Shown here: one piece after another, positions 1-10,054 of the stretch
Position numbering within the stretch: position 1 is the stretch's first letter
Layout of the letters: every line of letters starts with the position of its first letter
Assembly (NCBI RefSeq): GCF_014652415.1
Contig: NZ_BMYT01000001.1
Coordinates: 372,001 to 436,000, forward strand
Direction: 5' to 3'
DNA from: Affinundibacterium macrobrachii
GTDB taxonomy: Bacteria; Pseudomonadota; Gammaproteobacteria; Burkholderiales; Burkholderiaceae_D
DNA length: 64,000 bases
Position numbers and translations under genes: made by a program
Notes under the pieces: generated by a model
Seen by the model: the letters and a program-made list of their open reading frames with translations, nothing else
Told to the model about the DNA's origin: nothing
The model's database searches: none

Positions 1-502
1 ACGGTCCCATATTGCGAAATAACTCTGGAAACCGTAAGTCGTAGCAAATGCCTAAACCGACCTTACCGATAGCGCTTTCAAAACTAACGATATCATCGCC
101 CTCTTTAATCGTATTCGATTCTTGATAGCTTTCTTCGCCATTCTGAAAACCAAATAAATGAATTTTGTCGTAACGTGCAATTTGCATTCCATTTGCATCA
201 TACACAAGACATGCATTGTAAATTTTCTGGCTATCTTCTGACTGCAGTGGAATCGTGCCACCGATGATAGTCATTTGTAATTCTTTCGCCATTTGCCCTA
301 GGAAGCTTTGCAAAACTCCACCACTTGGCGGCTCTGCAAAATTTACTTTATCGGTATCACGCAAGCCCATAATTGACCAATACTCAGGTAGCACAGCAAG
401 CTCTGCTCCTTGCGATTTAGCTTGTCGCAACAAGCGCTCTGCGGTTTGAATATTTGTATCGGGTTTTGATACCGACACCATTTGAATTGCAGCGACTTTC
501 AT
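1..502 (-). CDS. Carbon-nitrogen hydrolase (nitrilase superfamily, Nit1-like), 3' end outside the window
   Basis: About 167 N-terminal residues are present, starting at the ATG at 502; the gene runs off the left edge. All three catalytic positions of the nitrilase superfamily are visible: Glu in LPEYW, Lys in YDKIHLF and Cys in GICYDLRFPE. The YDKIHLF and CYDLRFPELFR segments are typical of the Nit1/Nit2 branch, whose members hydrolyse amides such as deaminated glutathione or alpha-keto acid amides in the cytoplasm. The substrate is an inference from family resemblance only. It starts 9 bases after the yhdP stop on the same strand and is probably cotranscribed with it. The order glnE / yhdP / nitrilase is, to my knowledge, common in Burkholderiales. 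Confidence 0.9.
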   Translation of the reverse strand, partial: MKVAAIQMVSVSKPDTNIQTAERLLRQAKSQGAELAVLPEYWSIMGLRDTDKVNFAEPPSGGVLQSFLGQMAKELQMTIIGGTIPLQSEDSQKIYNACLVYDANGMQIARYDKIHLFGFQNGEESYQESNTIKEGDDIVSFESAIGKVGLGICYDLRFPELFRNMGP

Positions 503-511
503 GGTCTATCC

Positions 512-3500
512 TTATTTCAATTCTGCTTTAGCTGCACCTGCTTTAGCTTGCTCTGACTTTATCTGATCTGCTTTTTGCTTATCTAAAATTTGTTGACGCT
601 CTTTATTCTCGATTTTTGTAATGACAGGATTCGCCCAAGGCCCAGTAATTTGATATTCGTAAGTGAATGCACGTTTTAAAGGATCTCTAAAAAATAATTG
701 TGCTAAAAAAGTTCCCAAACCGATTACTGGATTGACCGCTAAACCATACACCACGGAAGCTGCACCTGCATTCAAATCAGGAATAACCGCCACATGCAAA
801 TCTTGCGATTCTTTTGCGATATCAGTACTTCCCTCCATCAACACCGCTGCATTCACACTGGTCATTTTTAAGTTATCTGTTTTCGCAATTCCTTGCTGAA
901 TTTGCGCAGTGCCGACAATACTGTCGAAGGCAAATCCCTCTGAAAAAACATCCCGAAAATCAAGCGTAAATCGACGTGGCAAAGACTGCATACTTAACAC
1001 GCCTAATAGTTTTGCAGCGCCCGGATCGACTTTTAAAAATTGCCCAGCCGCTAACGCTAATTGCAATTGCCCACTTAAACTAGGAATATCTATATCAAAT
1101 GGTAAGCCTATCCATTGCGCATTACCTTCCAATTTTCCTTTTCCACCTCGCAGAACGCCGGCGAAATCAAATCGATCTAATAAACGCCCTGAGTTAACAA
1201 TATCTAAGACATATTCCAACTGCGTCAAACTATCGGTTTGACGAGCTAACCACTTACCCTTGGCATTTAACTTAGCATCATCGTTACTCAGAACTAGTTT
1301 ATCAATATTCCATTCACGCCCATTTGCAGCGATCGCATTATTCGCGATTAACTCTAAGTGGCCTAACTTCTTATCGAACAATTCAAAATTCTCTACTTGA
1401 ATATCGAGGCTGGGAAGCTGCTTGGTCGTATTTTTGGCTTCCAGCAAATCTCCGACGTCATTGGCTGCGGAACGTGGAATCATCAATCGACTCAAACGCG
1501 CAGCTAATTGACCTGTCGATTGCTGATTGCCAAAGCCATTCCACGTAATAAAACCTGAAGCCTGTTTCGAATCAAGATTGGCCTGCCATACACCGGCTTG
1601 ACGCGATGCACCCAACACAATTTGATCGAGTTTTTTTCCAAATAAGAAAATTTCGTCCGTCAACAGAGAAAAACTTGCCGGCTCAACATATTGTGCAAAT
1701 CCACTACTCGCATTTGTAGCTGCCAATGCATGCGTATTCGCGTTATTAGTGCTGGTCGTATGTGCTGGTTGCTCTGTTGCCTCATGTTCGCTCAGAAAAC
1801 GTCGCCAATCATCGACATTAAATGACTGCGTTTGAATGTGAAAATTGACACCGGAATCAGGTAGTTGCGCAGGCGCGTTAATAGCGACGCTTCCTCGCAA
1901 CACCTGCCAAGCGGCGTTTCGATCCGCATTTTTCTTACGTTGATATTGCGCATTTAATCGATTTCCGACATTGAGCTTAATTTGTTCACGTATTTCATTA
2001 CTTTGTGTGGTTGCATCTGCGGTCACTTCTAAACGTAAGGGTGCAAGCTCACTAGAAAACTTAGTTAAGGGTGCAGGTAAATTCCACGACAAGCCTTGTA
2101 GGTCTGATTCAATCAACAAATCTGCCTGACCACGCTTAACATTGATCAGGGTGTTATACCGTGCTTCGCCATCCATACCTTTCAAGAATTTTGCAAACTC
2201 CATTTCTGCAAAGTGTTTACGTATCCCATCTGCATTCGCAAGACCATCAATTTTGATGCGGATACTGCCATCTTTTTGGCTACCGCCCGTCGCTTGCGCA
2301 AGTCCGCCCAACAGATTGCCCTTGATGTTATTTAAGCTTACACCTCGCTCATTAAATTCAATTCGCCCATTCAAGCCGGTAATGCGCGGCAAATCAGGCT
2401 GCAATAGCGTCTCCGCGCTATTAAGCTGCAGAACACCATCGACTTTGGAATCATGAATCGTATTGAGTGGCAAAAACAGTTTTAAATTCAACTGCGAAAC
2501 ACCATTCGCTACAGAATCATGCAAAAAATATCCTAGCCATTCATCCACTGGACTGGCCTTCACATAATTCAACATAGGCTGCAATTGACCAAACGCAATG
2601 CCATCAATTTCTAATAAAGGATTGTCTGCCCCTAAATCGGCGATAACCGCTTTCACCTTCTTTAAAGGTACCGAATTGGTCATCGCAGTGTCGGCACGAA
2701 TTTCCATACGACCATGTTCGAAAACAAAACTACCTTTGATGTTATCAATCACTGGCCAATACGGAGAAACGCCATCTTTGGCCAACTCGCCAGGTAAGAA
2801 ATTTAACTTCGCATCTTGAAGTTTGCCTTTGACCAAGAACTCACCTTGTCGCTCAGGGAACTTCGCGTTGTGCTCAAACGGGAACTCAGCCAGAGCCCCT
2901 TTCAAGCGAAACACGACGTCATTCGCTTTACCATCTAACAAAGCGGAACTTAGCCACTCACGCAAATGCTGATGCGTTTGTTCAGGAATAAAACGCGTAA
3001 TTGTCTTAACATCGAATCCTTGCAAACGGCCAGATAAATCCACTTCACCCAAATCGTCATCACGCATCGAAAGACGATGCGTACCACTCAAACTACCAAT
3101 CGCACCGTCTTGTTCAAAATCCATGTCTTGAATCTGTACTTGCAATTGATCATCTTGTTGGAATTGCCAACGCGCGCGCATTTTCAACTTGGTGAACGGC
3201 ATCACAGGATCAACAAAATACGTCGGCAATTGCAAGACCAAATCAGAAGAATCCAACGTAAAGCTGCCACCTTTTTCATTCGCATCAATCGAACCAGATA
3301 AGTTATCAAAGCCAGGAATCGCTGGCACAGCGGCTCTTGCTGGTAACTTATTGGTTTTGGGACGTGCCAACTGGGCTTTTAAAGCTTGCATCTGCAAATT
3401 ACGGAAGTCACCTTTGATGCTGTAATTCGCAATTTCAGGAAAATTTCCCTGCCAACTCGCTGTGAAATTATTGAGTACGCCTTTTGGTGCCACGTCGATC

Positions 3501-4672
3501 AACAGCTTGCGTTGATCCAAGGGGATAGGCAAATGCTCGGCAAAATTGGCTAGGGATTCTAAGTCCAAGGACTCCGCATATAGTTCGACCTTCTCCCCTT
3601 GGCCTTTTTCACCTGGAGTAAAGGTTTCTTTTAAGGTCGTAGATGGGAGAACCAAGCCATCTCGAGTCTGCATAGAGAAATTAACCAACGATAGACTATG
3701 CCCTGCTTGACCAGAAAACATCGGCAGGTATTTGTGGTTTCGTGGCAAATGTTCTGCAGCGATAATACGACCGCGTACCTGCGCCATATCAAGGACAGGA
3801 AGATCTTTTCTAAACTTCCCCAAGACATCTTGTAGTTGCACATCCGCAGTAAAATCAGCCAATCGTCCACGCTCCAATTTGAGCCAAGAACGAACACTTC
3901 CTAGACCTTTATTCAAATTAAACGGGAACGGGAAATACTGATGAATTAAAGGCAAATCCGCCTTTTTTAGATCAGAATATAGCTCGCCCGACCACGAAGA
4001 TAAATCCGATTTTTTACGTGCGAATACAGACTGTTGAAATTTACCTCGGACATCGACTGGCGCCGCCATAACAGCGGGTGGAACAGCGTGCAAAGCGAAT
4101 TGATGTTGATGCCAATGATTATTCAACACAAAATTGACCGAACTTAAATGTAAGTCTGGTTGCATCCGCAACTGATCACGCCAACTGACTTGCCCCTGAC
4201 GAATGCTAATTTGATGTTGTGCCAGTACCCAATCCAAGCCTGCTTCATCCTCTGATTTCGGATCGCTAGGTAAAATCGGAAAGCCTGCAACTTCAATCAA
4301 ACCTGCTGGATTTCTTGTCACTTGCAATACGGGTTTGACTAACTCGACACTGGCAAATCGCACATCAAAAACAAACAAGGACCACCAAGAAATAGTCGTA
4401 TTAATTTCTGGCAGGCTTAAGACTGGGTTTGCTTTCTGGTCGTAAATCACCACCTCACGCAGCGCGATTTTAGGATTAAATCCTTCCCAATGCGCCTTTA
4501 ACTCAGCGATCTTTATTTGCCGACCAATTTGTTGCGATGCGAGTTGTTCAATCTCTGGCTTGTAGTTTTCAACGTTCGGTAAAACTAGGTAACGCAAACA
4601 TAAAAATAAAGCTGCAAAAATAAAATAACAAATCAGCACAAGCCTCAAAGTCACTCGCAAACACTTGCGCAT
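512..4672 (-). CDS. yhdP: YhdP family AsmA-like envelope protein
   Basis: A very large protein of about 1386 residues with one membrane segment near the N-terminus (LRLVLICYFIFAALFLCLRYL), then a long beta-rich region with the AsmA-like repeats of the YhdP/DUF3971 family and a charged C-terminus rich in Lys, Gln and Ala. YhdP and its AsmA-like relatives form long grooved bridges between inner and outer membrane and take part in phospholipid transport to the outer membrane in Enterobacteria; the same role here is inferred. I chose the ATG at 4672, which places the membrane helix about 5 residues from the start. A longer frame opens with TTG at 4804 but adds 44 residues that do not look like the family. 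It is divergent from glnE, with an AT-rich gap between. Confidence 0.85.
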   Translation of the reverse strand: MRKCLRVTLRLVLICYFIFAALFLCLRYLVLPNVENYKPEIEQLASQQIGRQIKIAELKAHWEGFNPKIALREVVIYDQKANPVLSLPEINTTISWWSLFVFDVRFASVELVKPVLQVTRNPAGLIEVAGFPILPSDPKSEDEAGLDWVLAQHQISIRQGQVSWRDQLRMQPDLHLSSVNFVLNNHWHQHQFALHAVPPAVMAAPVDVRGKFQQSVFARKKSDLSSWSGELYSDLKKADLPLIHQYFPFPFNLNKGLGSVRSWLKLERGRLADFTADVQLQDVLGKFRKDLPVLDMAQVRGRIIAAEHLPRNHKYLPMFSGQAGHSLSLVNFSMQTRDGLVLPSTTLKETFTPGEKGQGEKVELYAESLDLESLANFAEHLPIPLDQRKLLIDVAPKGVLNNFTASWQGNFPEIANYSIKGDFRNLQMQALKAQLARPKTNKLPARAAVPAIPGFDNLSGSIDANEKGGSFTLDSSDLVLQLPTYFVDPVMPFTKLKMRARWQFQQDDQLQVQIQDMDFEQDGAIGSLSGTHRLSMRDDDLGEVDLSGRLQGFDVKTITRFIPEQTHQHLREWLSSALLDGKANDVVFRLKGALAEFPFEHNAKFPERQGEFLVKGKLQDAKLNFLPGELAKDGVSPYWPVIDNIKGSFVFEHGRMEIRADTAMTNSVPLKKVKAVIADLGADNPLLEIDGIAFGQLQPMLNYVKASPVDEWLGYFLHDSVANGVSQLNLKLFLPLNTIHDSKVDGVLQLNSAETLLQPDLPRITGLNGRIEFNERGVSLNNIKGNLLGGLAQATGGSQKDGSIRIKIDGLANADGIRKHFAEMEFAKFLKGMDGEARYNTLINVKRGQADLLIESDLQGLSWNLPAPLTKFSSELAPLRLEVTADATTQSNEIREQIKLNVGNRLNAQYQRKKNADRNAAWQVLRGSVAINAPAQLPDSGVNFHIQTQSFNVDDWRRFLSEHEATEQPAHTTSTNNANTHALAATNASSGFAQYVEPASFSLLTDEIFLFGKKLDQIVLGASRQAGVWQANLDSKQASGFITWNGFGNQQSTGQLAARLSRLMIPRSAANDVGDLLEAKNTTKQLPSLDIQVENFELFDKKLGHLELIANNAIAANGREWNIDKLVLSNDDAKLNAKGKWLARQTDSLTQLEYVLDIVNSGRLLDRFDFAGVLRGGKGKLEGNAQWIGLPFDIDIPSLSGQLQLALAAGQFLKVDPGAAKLLGVLSMQSLPRRFTLDFRDVFSEGFAFDSIVGTAQIQQGIAKTDNLKMTSVNAAVLMEGSTDIAKESQDLHVAVIPDLNAGAASVVYGLAVNPVIGLGTFLAQLFFRDPLKRAFTYEYQITGPWANPVITKIENKERQQILDKQKADQIKSEQAKAGAAKAELK

Positions 4673-5145
4673 CCCTCGTCCACCGAGCAAAGCTGCAAAC
4701 ACGCACGCTGCTCGTGTTTGGTGCGCAAATTTACGCCAACCACAAAGAGATGGGTTTTCGACAGACTCAGGATGGTGCTGATTCAACGGCTTTTCCACTT
4801 TCAATGTGGACGGAGAGATGATGGCATATCGCCAATTGATAGGAAGACCTTAACGCGCTTCTGTACGATAAAAACTGCAAACAACAAGCTAGTCCCCCGA
4901 TGAAAACCTAATAAATATAAAAACAAATAATACGTAATTATAAATTTTTTTAAACGTCGTCAAAATTTTGTTCAAAATATACCGCGACTAGGAATAAATT
5001 CAAAGCAGATTTGCGTTTTTTCAAATAAGCTTACGGTGCTATGCAGCAAAGTATAGTTTTACATGTGTTCCTGTATTTCCTGCTGTGGCTCGACAACTAT
5101 GTCATTTTTAAAATTTCTCGCCTCGATATCTTTCAAATCAACTTC
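4673..5145. promoter_or_regulatory. Divergent intergenic region between yhdP and glnE
   Basis: About 470 AT-rich bases separate the chosen starts of the divergent yhdP and glnE genes. Both promoters must lie here, but I see no clean consensus promoter or known operator. Upstream in-frame extensions of both genes (TTG at 4804 for yhdP, ATG at 5041 for glnE) reach into it, so the true gap may be shorter. Confidence 0.4.
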
Positions 5146-7854
5146 ATGAATATCCACTCAAAACCATACGTGTCCCACGATCACTCTCGTTTTGTAACAC
5201 GTTGGCTTAATGCAAAGGACAAGCGACATCAAGAGCTTGAGAATATATCGCACTCCGCCTTGAGCAGGCATTCTTTTACAGAAATTTTACAAAACGAAAT
5301 ACAACAAGGCGCCTCACTGAATGCGGCGATGCGGCGATTACGCAATCTGGTTCTGGCAGGTTTAATTAAGCGCGATTTGAATGGTGCCGCGGACTTAAAT
5401 GAAGTCATCAGTACGATTAGTGACTTTGCCGACTTTGTGATTCAAACGCATCTTCAACAATTGATGTCTGAAATGGTAGAAACACATGGAACACCACTTG
5501 GAGAAGAAAGTGGCGAAGCGCAAGAATTAATCGTGCTTGGTATGGGCAAACTCGGGGGGCATGAACTCAATGTGTCATCAGATATCGATCTTATTTTTTG
5601 TTATAGCGAAAATGGCGACACCGATGCGAAGAACGGGCAACGCAGCTTGTCCAATCACGAATTCTTTAGTCGATTAGGGAAAAAACTGATCGCCGCGATC
5701 TCAGAAATTACTGAGGATGGATTTTCATTCCGCGTCGATATGGCCTTGCGCCCGAACGGTAATTCTGGCCCCTTAGTTGCCAGTTTTGGCATGGTTGAAG
5801 ATTATTTCTTGGTACAAGGACGAGAATGGGAACGCTACGCTTGGGTCAAAGCGCGGGCGATCACTGGCAAACCTGAGCACATCGCAGCATTAGAAAAAAT
5901 CATTTTCCCTTTCGTTTATCGGCGCTATCTCGACTACGGCGTGATTGATTCTTTGCGTAATATGCATCATCAAATTCGCGCGGAGGTAGTTCGGCAAGAA
6001 ACCAGACACCCAGAGCGCGGCATTAATGTCAAACTAGGTCGAGGCGGCATACGTGAAGTCGAATTTTTAGCACAAGTATTTCAATTGATACGAGGAGGAC
6101 GCGAAGCGGTGCTGCGAGACCGATCAACCCGCACCACGCTGAGAACCTTAGCAGATAAGGGAATTCTCGAAGCAAACCTGGTTGAACGCCTAATGCAAGC
6201 GTATATTTTCCTGCGTGATGTCGAACATCGATTGCAATATCTGGACGATGCGCAGACACATATATTTCCAGCAAACCAAGACGATCAAAAGATCGTTGCG
6301 CAAATGATGGGATATGCCGATATCGAATCGCTCAATCAGGTTTTACTCCCTCATATGCAATTTGTCGCAGAACAATTCGATGCAATTTTCAAAGACAAAT
6401 CCGAACAAGAAGATGAAGTAATTAACACAACCACCATGTCCGCCAGCGACGCTAATGAAACCATAACCGCCTATCTGCAAACACTTGAATTCGATGATTT
6501 AAATGATGTCACGCAACGTCTGACTGCCACTTGGCAATCAGCAAAAATGCAAGCCTTGCCAGAAAGCAGTAAGGAAAAACTTGCCGCCTTAATTCATAGT
6601 GCTCTAAAAATAATTTCGCAGCAAACTGAAGGGCAAGCTAACACCGTACATCGCTTACTTGATTTTATGGAGCATATTGCTAGACGCACTGCTTACCTTT
6701 CCTTACTGAGCGAATTTCCACATGCATTCAGGCGCGTCATTAGGATGATGAGCGCGAGTGATTGGGCTGCCAAATTTCTCAGTCGGCACCCAATTTTGCT
6801 CGATGAATTATTAGACGAATCGGTGCTGCACCAAGCGCCAGACTGGAATGCATTTAGCGCCGAAGTAGCAACGACCATGCATGAACAACAAGGCGATGTC
6901 GAGGCACAACTTGATAGCTTGCGTGAGTTACATCACGCTCTTCTATTCCGACTATTGGCACAAGATCTTGAAGGCAAAGTAAGCGTTGAGCATCTAGCCG
7001 ATTCACTTTCCAAACTAGCTGACATCATTGTAGAAGCGGTAGTTCAGGCCGCTTGGAAAACCATCGCCAGCAGACATCGAGAAACACCGAAATTTGCAGT
7101 GATCGCATACGGAAAGTTAGGTGGGAAAGAACTCAGCTATGCTTCTGATCTTGATTTGATTTTCCTTTACGACGATGATGACCAAGATGCGCCTGCATCC
7201 TACGCAAAATTAGCGCAACGCTTTATCACTTGGATGACAACTCACACTTCTTCAGGAATCTTATTTGATATTGATATCGCATTGCGCCCAGATGGTGCCA
7301 GCGGATTGATGGTCTCTTCAGTTCAAGCTTTCGAGAAATACCAAGAAAAGTCCGCATGGTTATGGGAACACCAAGCGCTCACTAGAGCACGTTTTTGTGC
7401 TGGCGATGAATCAATTGGTCAACAATTTGAACAAATACGAGAAAAGGTTTTACGATTACCAAGAGATGCCGCGGTATTAAAATCAGAAGTTGCCAATATG
7501 CGCAAAAAAATGCGCGACGCCAATCCAAATCGTAGCGAATTATTTGATCTAAAACATGATCACGGCGGCATGATCGATATCGAATTCATGGTGCAATATC
7601 TGGTTTTAAAGTATGCCCACGAACACCCAGAACTGACAGGCAACATAGGTAATATCGCGCTACTCAATCTGTGCGGCAAACTTGGACTAATCGACAGTAA
7701 TCTCGCTACAGAAACCGCGAACAGCTACCGCCTGCTTCGAAAATATCAACACAATATACGCCTCCAAGGAGAAGAGCGTGCACGGGTGCAACCAGAAAAA
7801 GTTCTAGGAGCGGTCAAATTCAGTGAGGCATTGTGGGACGCTTTATTCGAATAA
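5146..7854 (+). CDS. glnE: Bifunctional glutamine synthetase adenylyltransferase / adenylyl-removing enzyme
   Basis: Controls nitrogen assimilation by adding AMP to, or removing it from, glutamine synthetase in response to PII protein. Two nucleotidyltransferase domains are visible: the N-terminal deadenylylating one has GMGKLGG followed by SSDIDLIF, and the C-terminal adenylylating one has AYGKLGG followed by ASDLDLIF. These are the paired G-x-GKLGG and D-x-D metal-binding motifs of GlnE. Between them lie the helical domains expected of the family. Length from the ATG at 5146 is 902 residues, near the usual 930-950. An upstream ATG at 5041 is in frame but adds 35 hydrophobic residues unlike GlnE, so I prefer 5146; neither start has a strong Shine-Dalgarno. 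A terminator follows at 7888. Confidence 0.95.
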   Translation: MNIHSKPYVSHDHSRFVTRWLNAKDKRHQELENISHSALSRHSFTEILQNEIQQGASLNAAMRRLRNLVLAGLIKRDLNGAADLNEVISTISDFADFVIQTHLQQLMSEMVETHGTPLGEESGEAQELIVLGMGKLGGHELNVSSDIDLIFCYSENGDTDAKNGQRSLSNHEFFSRLGKKLIAAISEITEDGFSFRVDMALRPNGNSGPLVASFGMVEDYFLVQGREWERYAWVKARAITGKPEHIAALEKIIFPFVYRRYLDYGVIDSLRNMHHQIRAEVVRQETRHPERGINVKLGRGGIREVEFLAQVFQLIRGGREAVLRDRSTRTTLRTLADKGILEANLVERLMQAYIFLRDVEHRLQYLDDAQTHIFPANQDDQKIVAQMMGYADIESLNQVLLPHMQFVAEQFDAIFKDKSEQEDEVINTTTMSASDANETITAYLQTLEFDDLNDVTQRLTATWQSAKMQALPESSKEKLAALIHSALKIISQQTEGQANTVHRLLDFMEHIARRTAYLSLLSEFPHAFRRVIRMMSASDWAAKFLSRHPILLDELLDESVLHQAPDWNAFSAEVATTMHEQQGDVEAQLDSLRELHHALLFRLLAQDLEGKVSVEHLADSLSKLADIIVEAVVQAAWKTIASRHRETPKFAVIAYGKLGGKELSYASDLDLIFLYDDDDQDAPASYAKLAQRFITWMTTHTSSGILFDIDIALRPDGASGLMVSSVQAFEKYQEKSAWLWEHQALTRARFCAGDESIGQQFEQIREKVLRLPRDAAVLKSEVANMRKKMRDANPNRSELFDLKHDHGGMIDIEFMVQYLVLKYAHEHPELTGNIGNIALLNLCGKLGLIDSNLATETANSYRLLRKYQHNIRLQGEERARVQPEKVLGAVKFSEALWDALFE

Positions 7855-7887
7855 TTCATCAGACTCGATTGTTTCTTTCAGAAACAA

Positions 7888-7914
7888 AAAAGGCTTTGCG
7901 GAGCAAAGCCTTTT
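7888..7914. terminator. Bidirectional rho-independent terminator between glnE and pbpG
   Basis: A perfect 12-bp stem (AAAAGGCTTTGC / GCAAAGCCTTTT) with loop GGA, A-rich on the left and T-rich on the right. It can end both glnE (plus) and the convergent pbpG-type gene (minus). Confidence 0.85.
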
Positions 7915-7946
7915 GATGGATCTAACTAGCAAAAATTCACGAAAAC

Positions 7947-9038
7947 TCAAGCCTGTGGTCGCATGCCTTGAATCAATTTTTTCACGCGGCTGGCATCTGC
8001 AAGTCGAGAATATTTACCTTTAGAATCCAAAAAGACCATCACCACGGCACGGCCTTCAATAATTGCCTGCATCACTAAGCATCGTCCTGCTTCTGCGATA
8101 TAGCCGGTTTTTTGTAAGCCAATATTCCAGTCAGATTTTTCTACTAAATGATTCGTCGTACCGTATTCAAGTAAGCGTTTTCCTTTTGGATTTACCACAT
8201 ACTTTGTATCGGTTGAATACTCACGAATGATTGGGTATTGATAAGCGGCATTAATTAGTTTCACTAGATCACGCGCGCTCGCCACATTCTTACTTGATAA
8301 TCCACTAGAGTCGACATAATGCGTGTCGTGCATACCTAACTGTTTTGCTTTCGCATTCATCGCTGCCACAAATGCTGGTAGCCCACCTGGATAACTACGA
8401 CCCAACGCAGACGCCGCGCGATTTTCAGAACTCATTAAGGCGATATGCAACAAATCTGCGCGAGACAACTTAGCACCAATTGCCAAACGTGAGCCTGTTC
8501 CTTTTTCTCTATCAAGGTCGTCCGTCGTGATCTCAATTACTTCATCAAGATCTTGCTTTGCTTCCACCACGATCAAACTCGTCATGAGCTTGGTAATCGA
8601 TGCGATCGGTAAAGAAACTTCCGCATTTTTCTCGAACAAAACAGCAGAACTATCTTGATCTACAACGAATGCCGCATTTGAAGCCAGAGATAAAGCATCT
8701 TTCGACTGCTTTAGACCGACAGCGTCACCAGTGCTAGGACCATCATTGACGATCGCAGCAGTGCGAACTACTTTCTTTGATTTGATTGTTTTTTTAGATT
8801 TGCTAGCAAGCGCGACCTGCTTATTACGCTTTACATTTTTTTTGACTTTTGACGAACTTACTTGCGTCACACTCGACTTTTTTACGCTGCTTTTCTTTGC
8901 GCGTACCTGTGTATCTGCTGCAGCACTTACCTGTGAAACTGAAAATACTGAGGCGAGTAAAATCGTTGATAAAACAGATTTGTTTACCGAAAAACCAAAC
9001 ATTGATTTCACCATGGACTTCAAACGTAGTGCAACCAT
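7947..9038 (-). CDS. pbpG: D-alanyl-D-alanine endopeptidase (PBP7 family)
   Basis: A periplasmic serine peptidase that cuts D-Ala-meso-DAP crosslinks in peptidoglycan. Its 363 residues begin with a signal sequence ending near VSQVSAA, followed by a strongly basic Lys/Ser-rich linker of about 60 residues and then the penicillin-binding fold. The three active-site motifs are in order: SITK (S-x-x-K), SEN in MSSENRA (S-x-N) and KTG in QKTGYIAEAG. The domain resembles E. coli PBP7/8 rather than the DD-carboxypeptidases PBP5/6, because it lacks the C-terminal membrane-anchor domain. The basic linker is longer than in E. coli. The ATG at 9038 is preceded by a strong AAGGAG at good spacing. Confidence 0.9.
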   Translation of the reverse strand: MVALRLKSMVKSMFGFSVNKSVLSTILLASVFSVSQVSAAADTQVRAKKSSVKKSSVTQVSSSKVKKNVKRNKQVALASKSKKTIKSKKVVRTAAIVNDGPSTGDAVGLKQSKDALSLASNAAFVVDQDSSAVLFEKNAEVSLPIASITKLMTSLIVVEAKQDLDEVIEITTDDLDREKGTGSRLAIGAKLSRADLLHIALMSSENRAASALGRSYPGGLPAFVAAMNAKAKQLGMHDTHYVDSSGLSSKNVASARDLVKLINAAYQYPIIREYSTDTKYVVNPKGKRLLEYGTTNHLVEKSDWNIGLQKTGYIAEAGRCLVMQAIIEGRAVVMVFLDSKGKYSRLADASRVKKLIQGMRPQA

Positions 9039-9294
9039 GTATTACTCCTTGAGGCGAAAAATTTCCTAACGGAACGAAGTGTAGCAAATTCTTGATAATT
9101 CGCAAGAGAATTAAAGACTTAGCGACACATCCTCAATAGAAATCTTCAGTTTTGAATCAAAAATAAGGAAATAGTATAAATTTTATATATCACCTTAAGA
9201 ATCTACTCAGCAATTACGTCCACAAATAAATAAAAACGCTTAACAGTCGTTTCAACAATTTAACGATTCAACAAATCATTACTAGAAATCGACA

Positions 9295-9990
9295 TTAGTC
9301 AAAAAAATGAACGAACTCATCGACATGCGCACGCTCTGTTTGCAATGTGTTCTCTACTTTACTCATATCTGCAAAGCCTAGAGACATTCCACATACCACC
9401 ATTTCATCCGCAGACAACTCTAGTTCCGCTTGAATAAGCTTATGGTATTGAGTAAACGCTGCTTGCGGACAAGTATCGAGACCCCGTGCCTTTGCTGCCA
9501 ACATCACATTTTGTAGAAACATTCCGTAATCCAACCATGAGCCCTGCTCCATAATGCGATCAATGGTAAAAATGAATCCAACTGGTGCATCGAAAAATTG
9601 ATAGTTCCTACCGTGCTGCGCATGCATCCCTGCTTTATTTTCGCGACCAAGCCCGAGCAAGGCATATAAATCCCATCCAACTTTACGTCGACGATCAATA
9701 TAAGGACTGCGCCATTCGACCGGGTAATACTTATACTCTTCCGTATGTTGCTTGGCGACTTCTGGATCGTTATGTGCGGACAAAATCTTTGCAGACAATT
9801 GTTTCAATCGATGACCTGTTAACACATACACTTTCCAAGGTTGCGTATTGGTTCCAGACGGCGCGCGTGCAGCCACCTCAAGTATGGCTAGAATATCTTC
9901 TTTCGCAATAGGCGTATCTAAAAATGCTCTAAGCGAGCGACGTGATCGAATGACTTGATCAACTGTTTCTTGAACAACATTTGAAATCAT
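9295..9990 (-). CDS. Nitroreductase family FMN-dependent oxidoreductase
   Basis: A 231-residue protein of the nitroreductase fold. The N-terminal SRRSLRAF segment, the ARAPSGTNTQPW phosphate/FMN-binding segment and the C-terminal GMSLGFAD segment are all typical of the family. Such enzymes are soluble FMN flavoproteins that use NAD(P)H to reduce nitroaromatics, quinones or similar compounds; the natural substrate cannot be told from sequence. It lies between the dinG-type helicase and pbpG on the same strand, with gaps of 64 and 256 bases, so it may be its own transcription unit. ATG at 9990. Confidence 0.88.
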   Translation of the reverse strand: MISNVVQETVDQVIRSRRSLRAFLDTPIAKEDILAILEVAARAPSGTNTQPWKVYVLTGHRLKQLSAKILSAHNDPEVAKQHTEEYKYYPVEWRSPYIDRRRKVGWDLYALLGLGRENKAGMHAQHGRNYQFFDAPVGFIFTIDRIMEQGSWLDYGMFLQNVMLAAKARGLDTCPQAAFTQYHKLIQAELELSADEMVVCGMSLGFADMSKVENTLQTERAHVDEFVHFFD

Positions 9991-10054
9991 ATTTATTCAC
10001 TCCAAAAATTTCGGCCTAGATACATTGAATAGTAAACGATCACGTTACTTCAGA

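Noticed and set aside
4673-4804. TTG-initiated 44-residue extension of yhdP
   Set aside because: It is unlike the family, and the ATG at 4672 puts the membrane helix right at the N-terminus.
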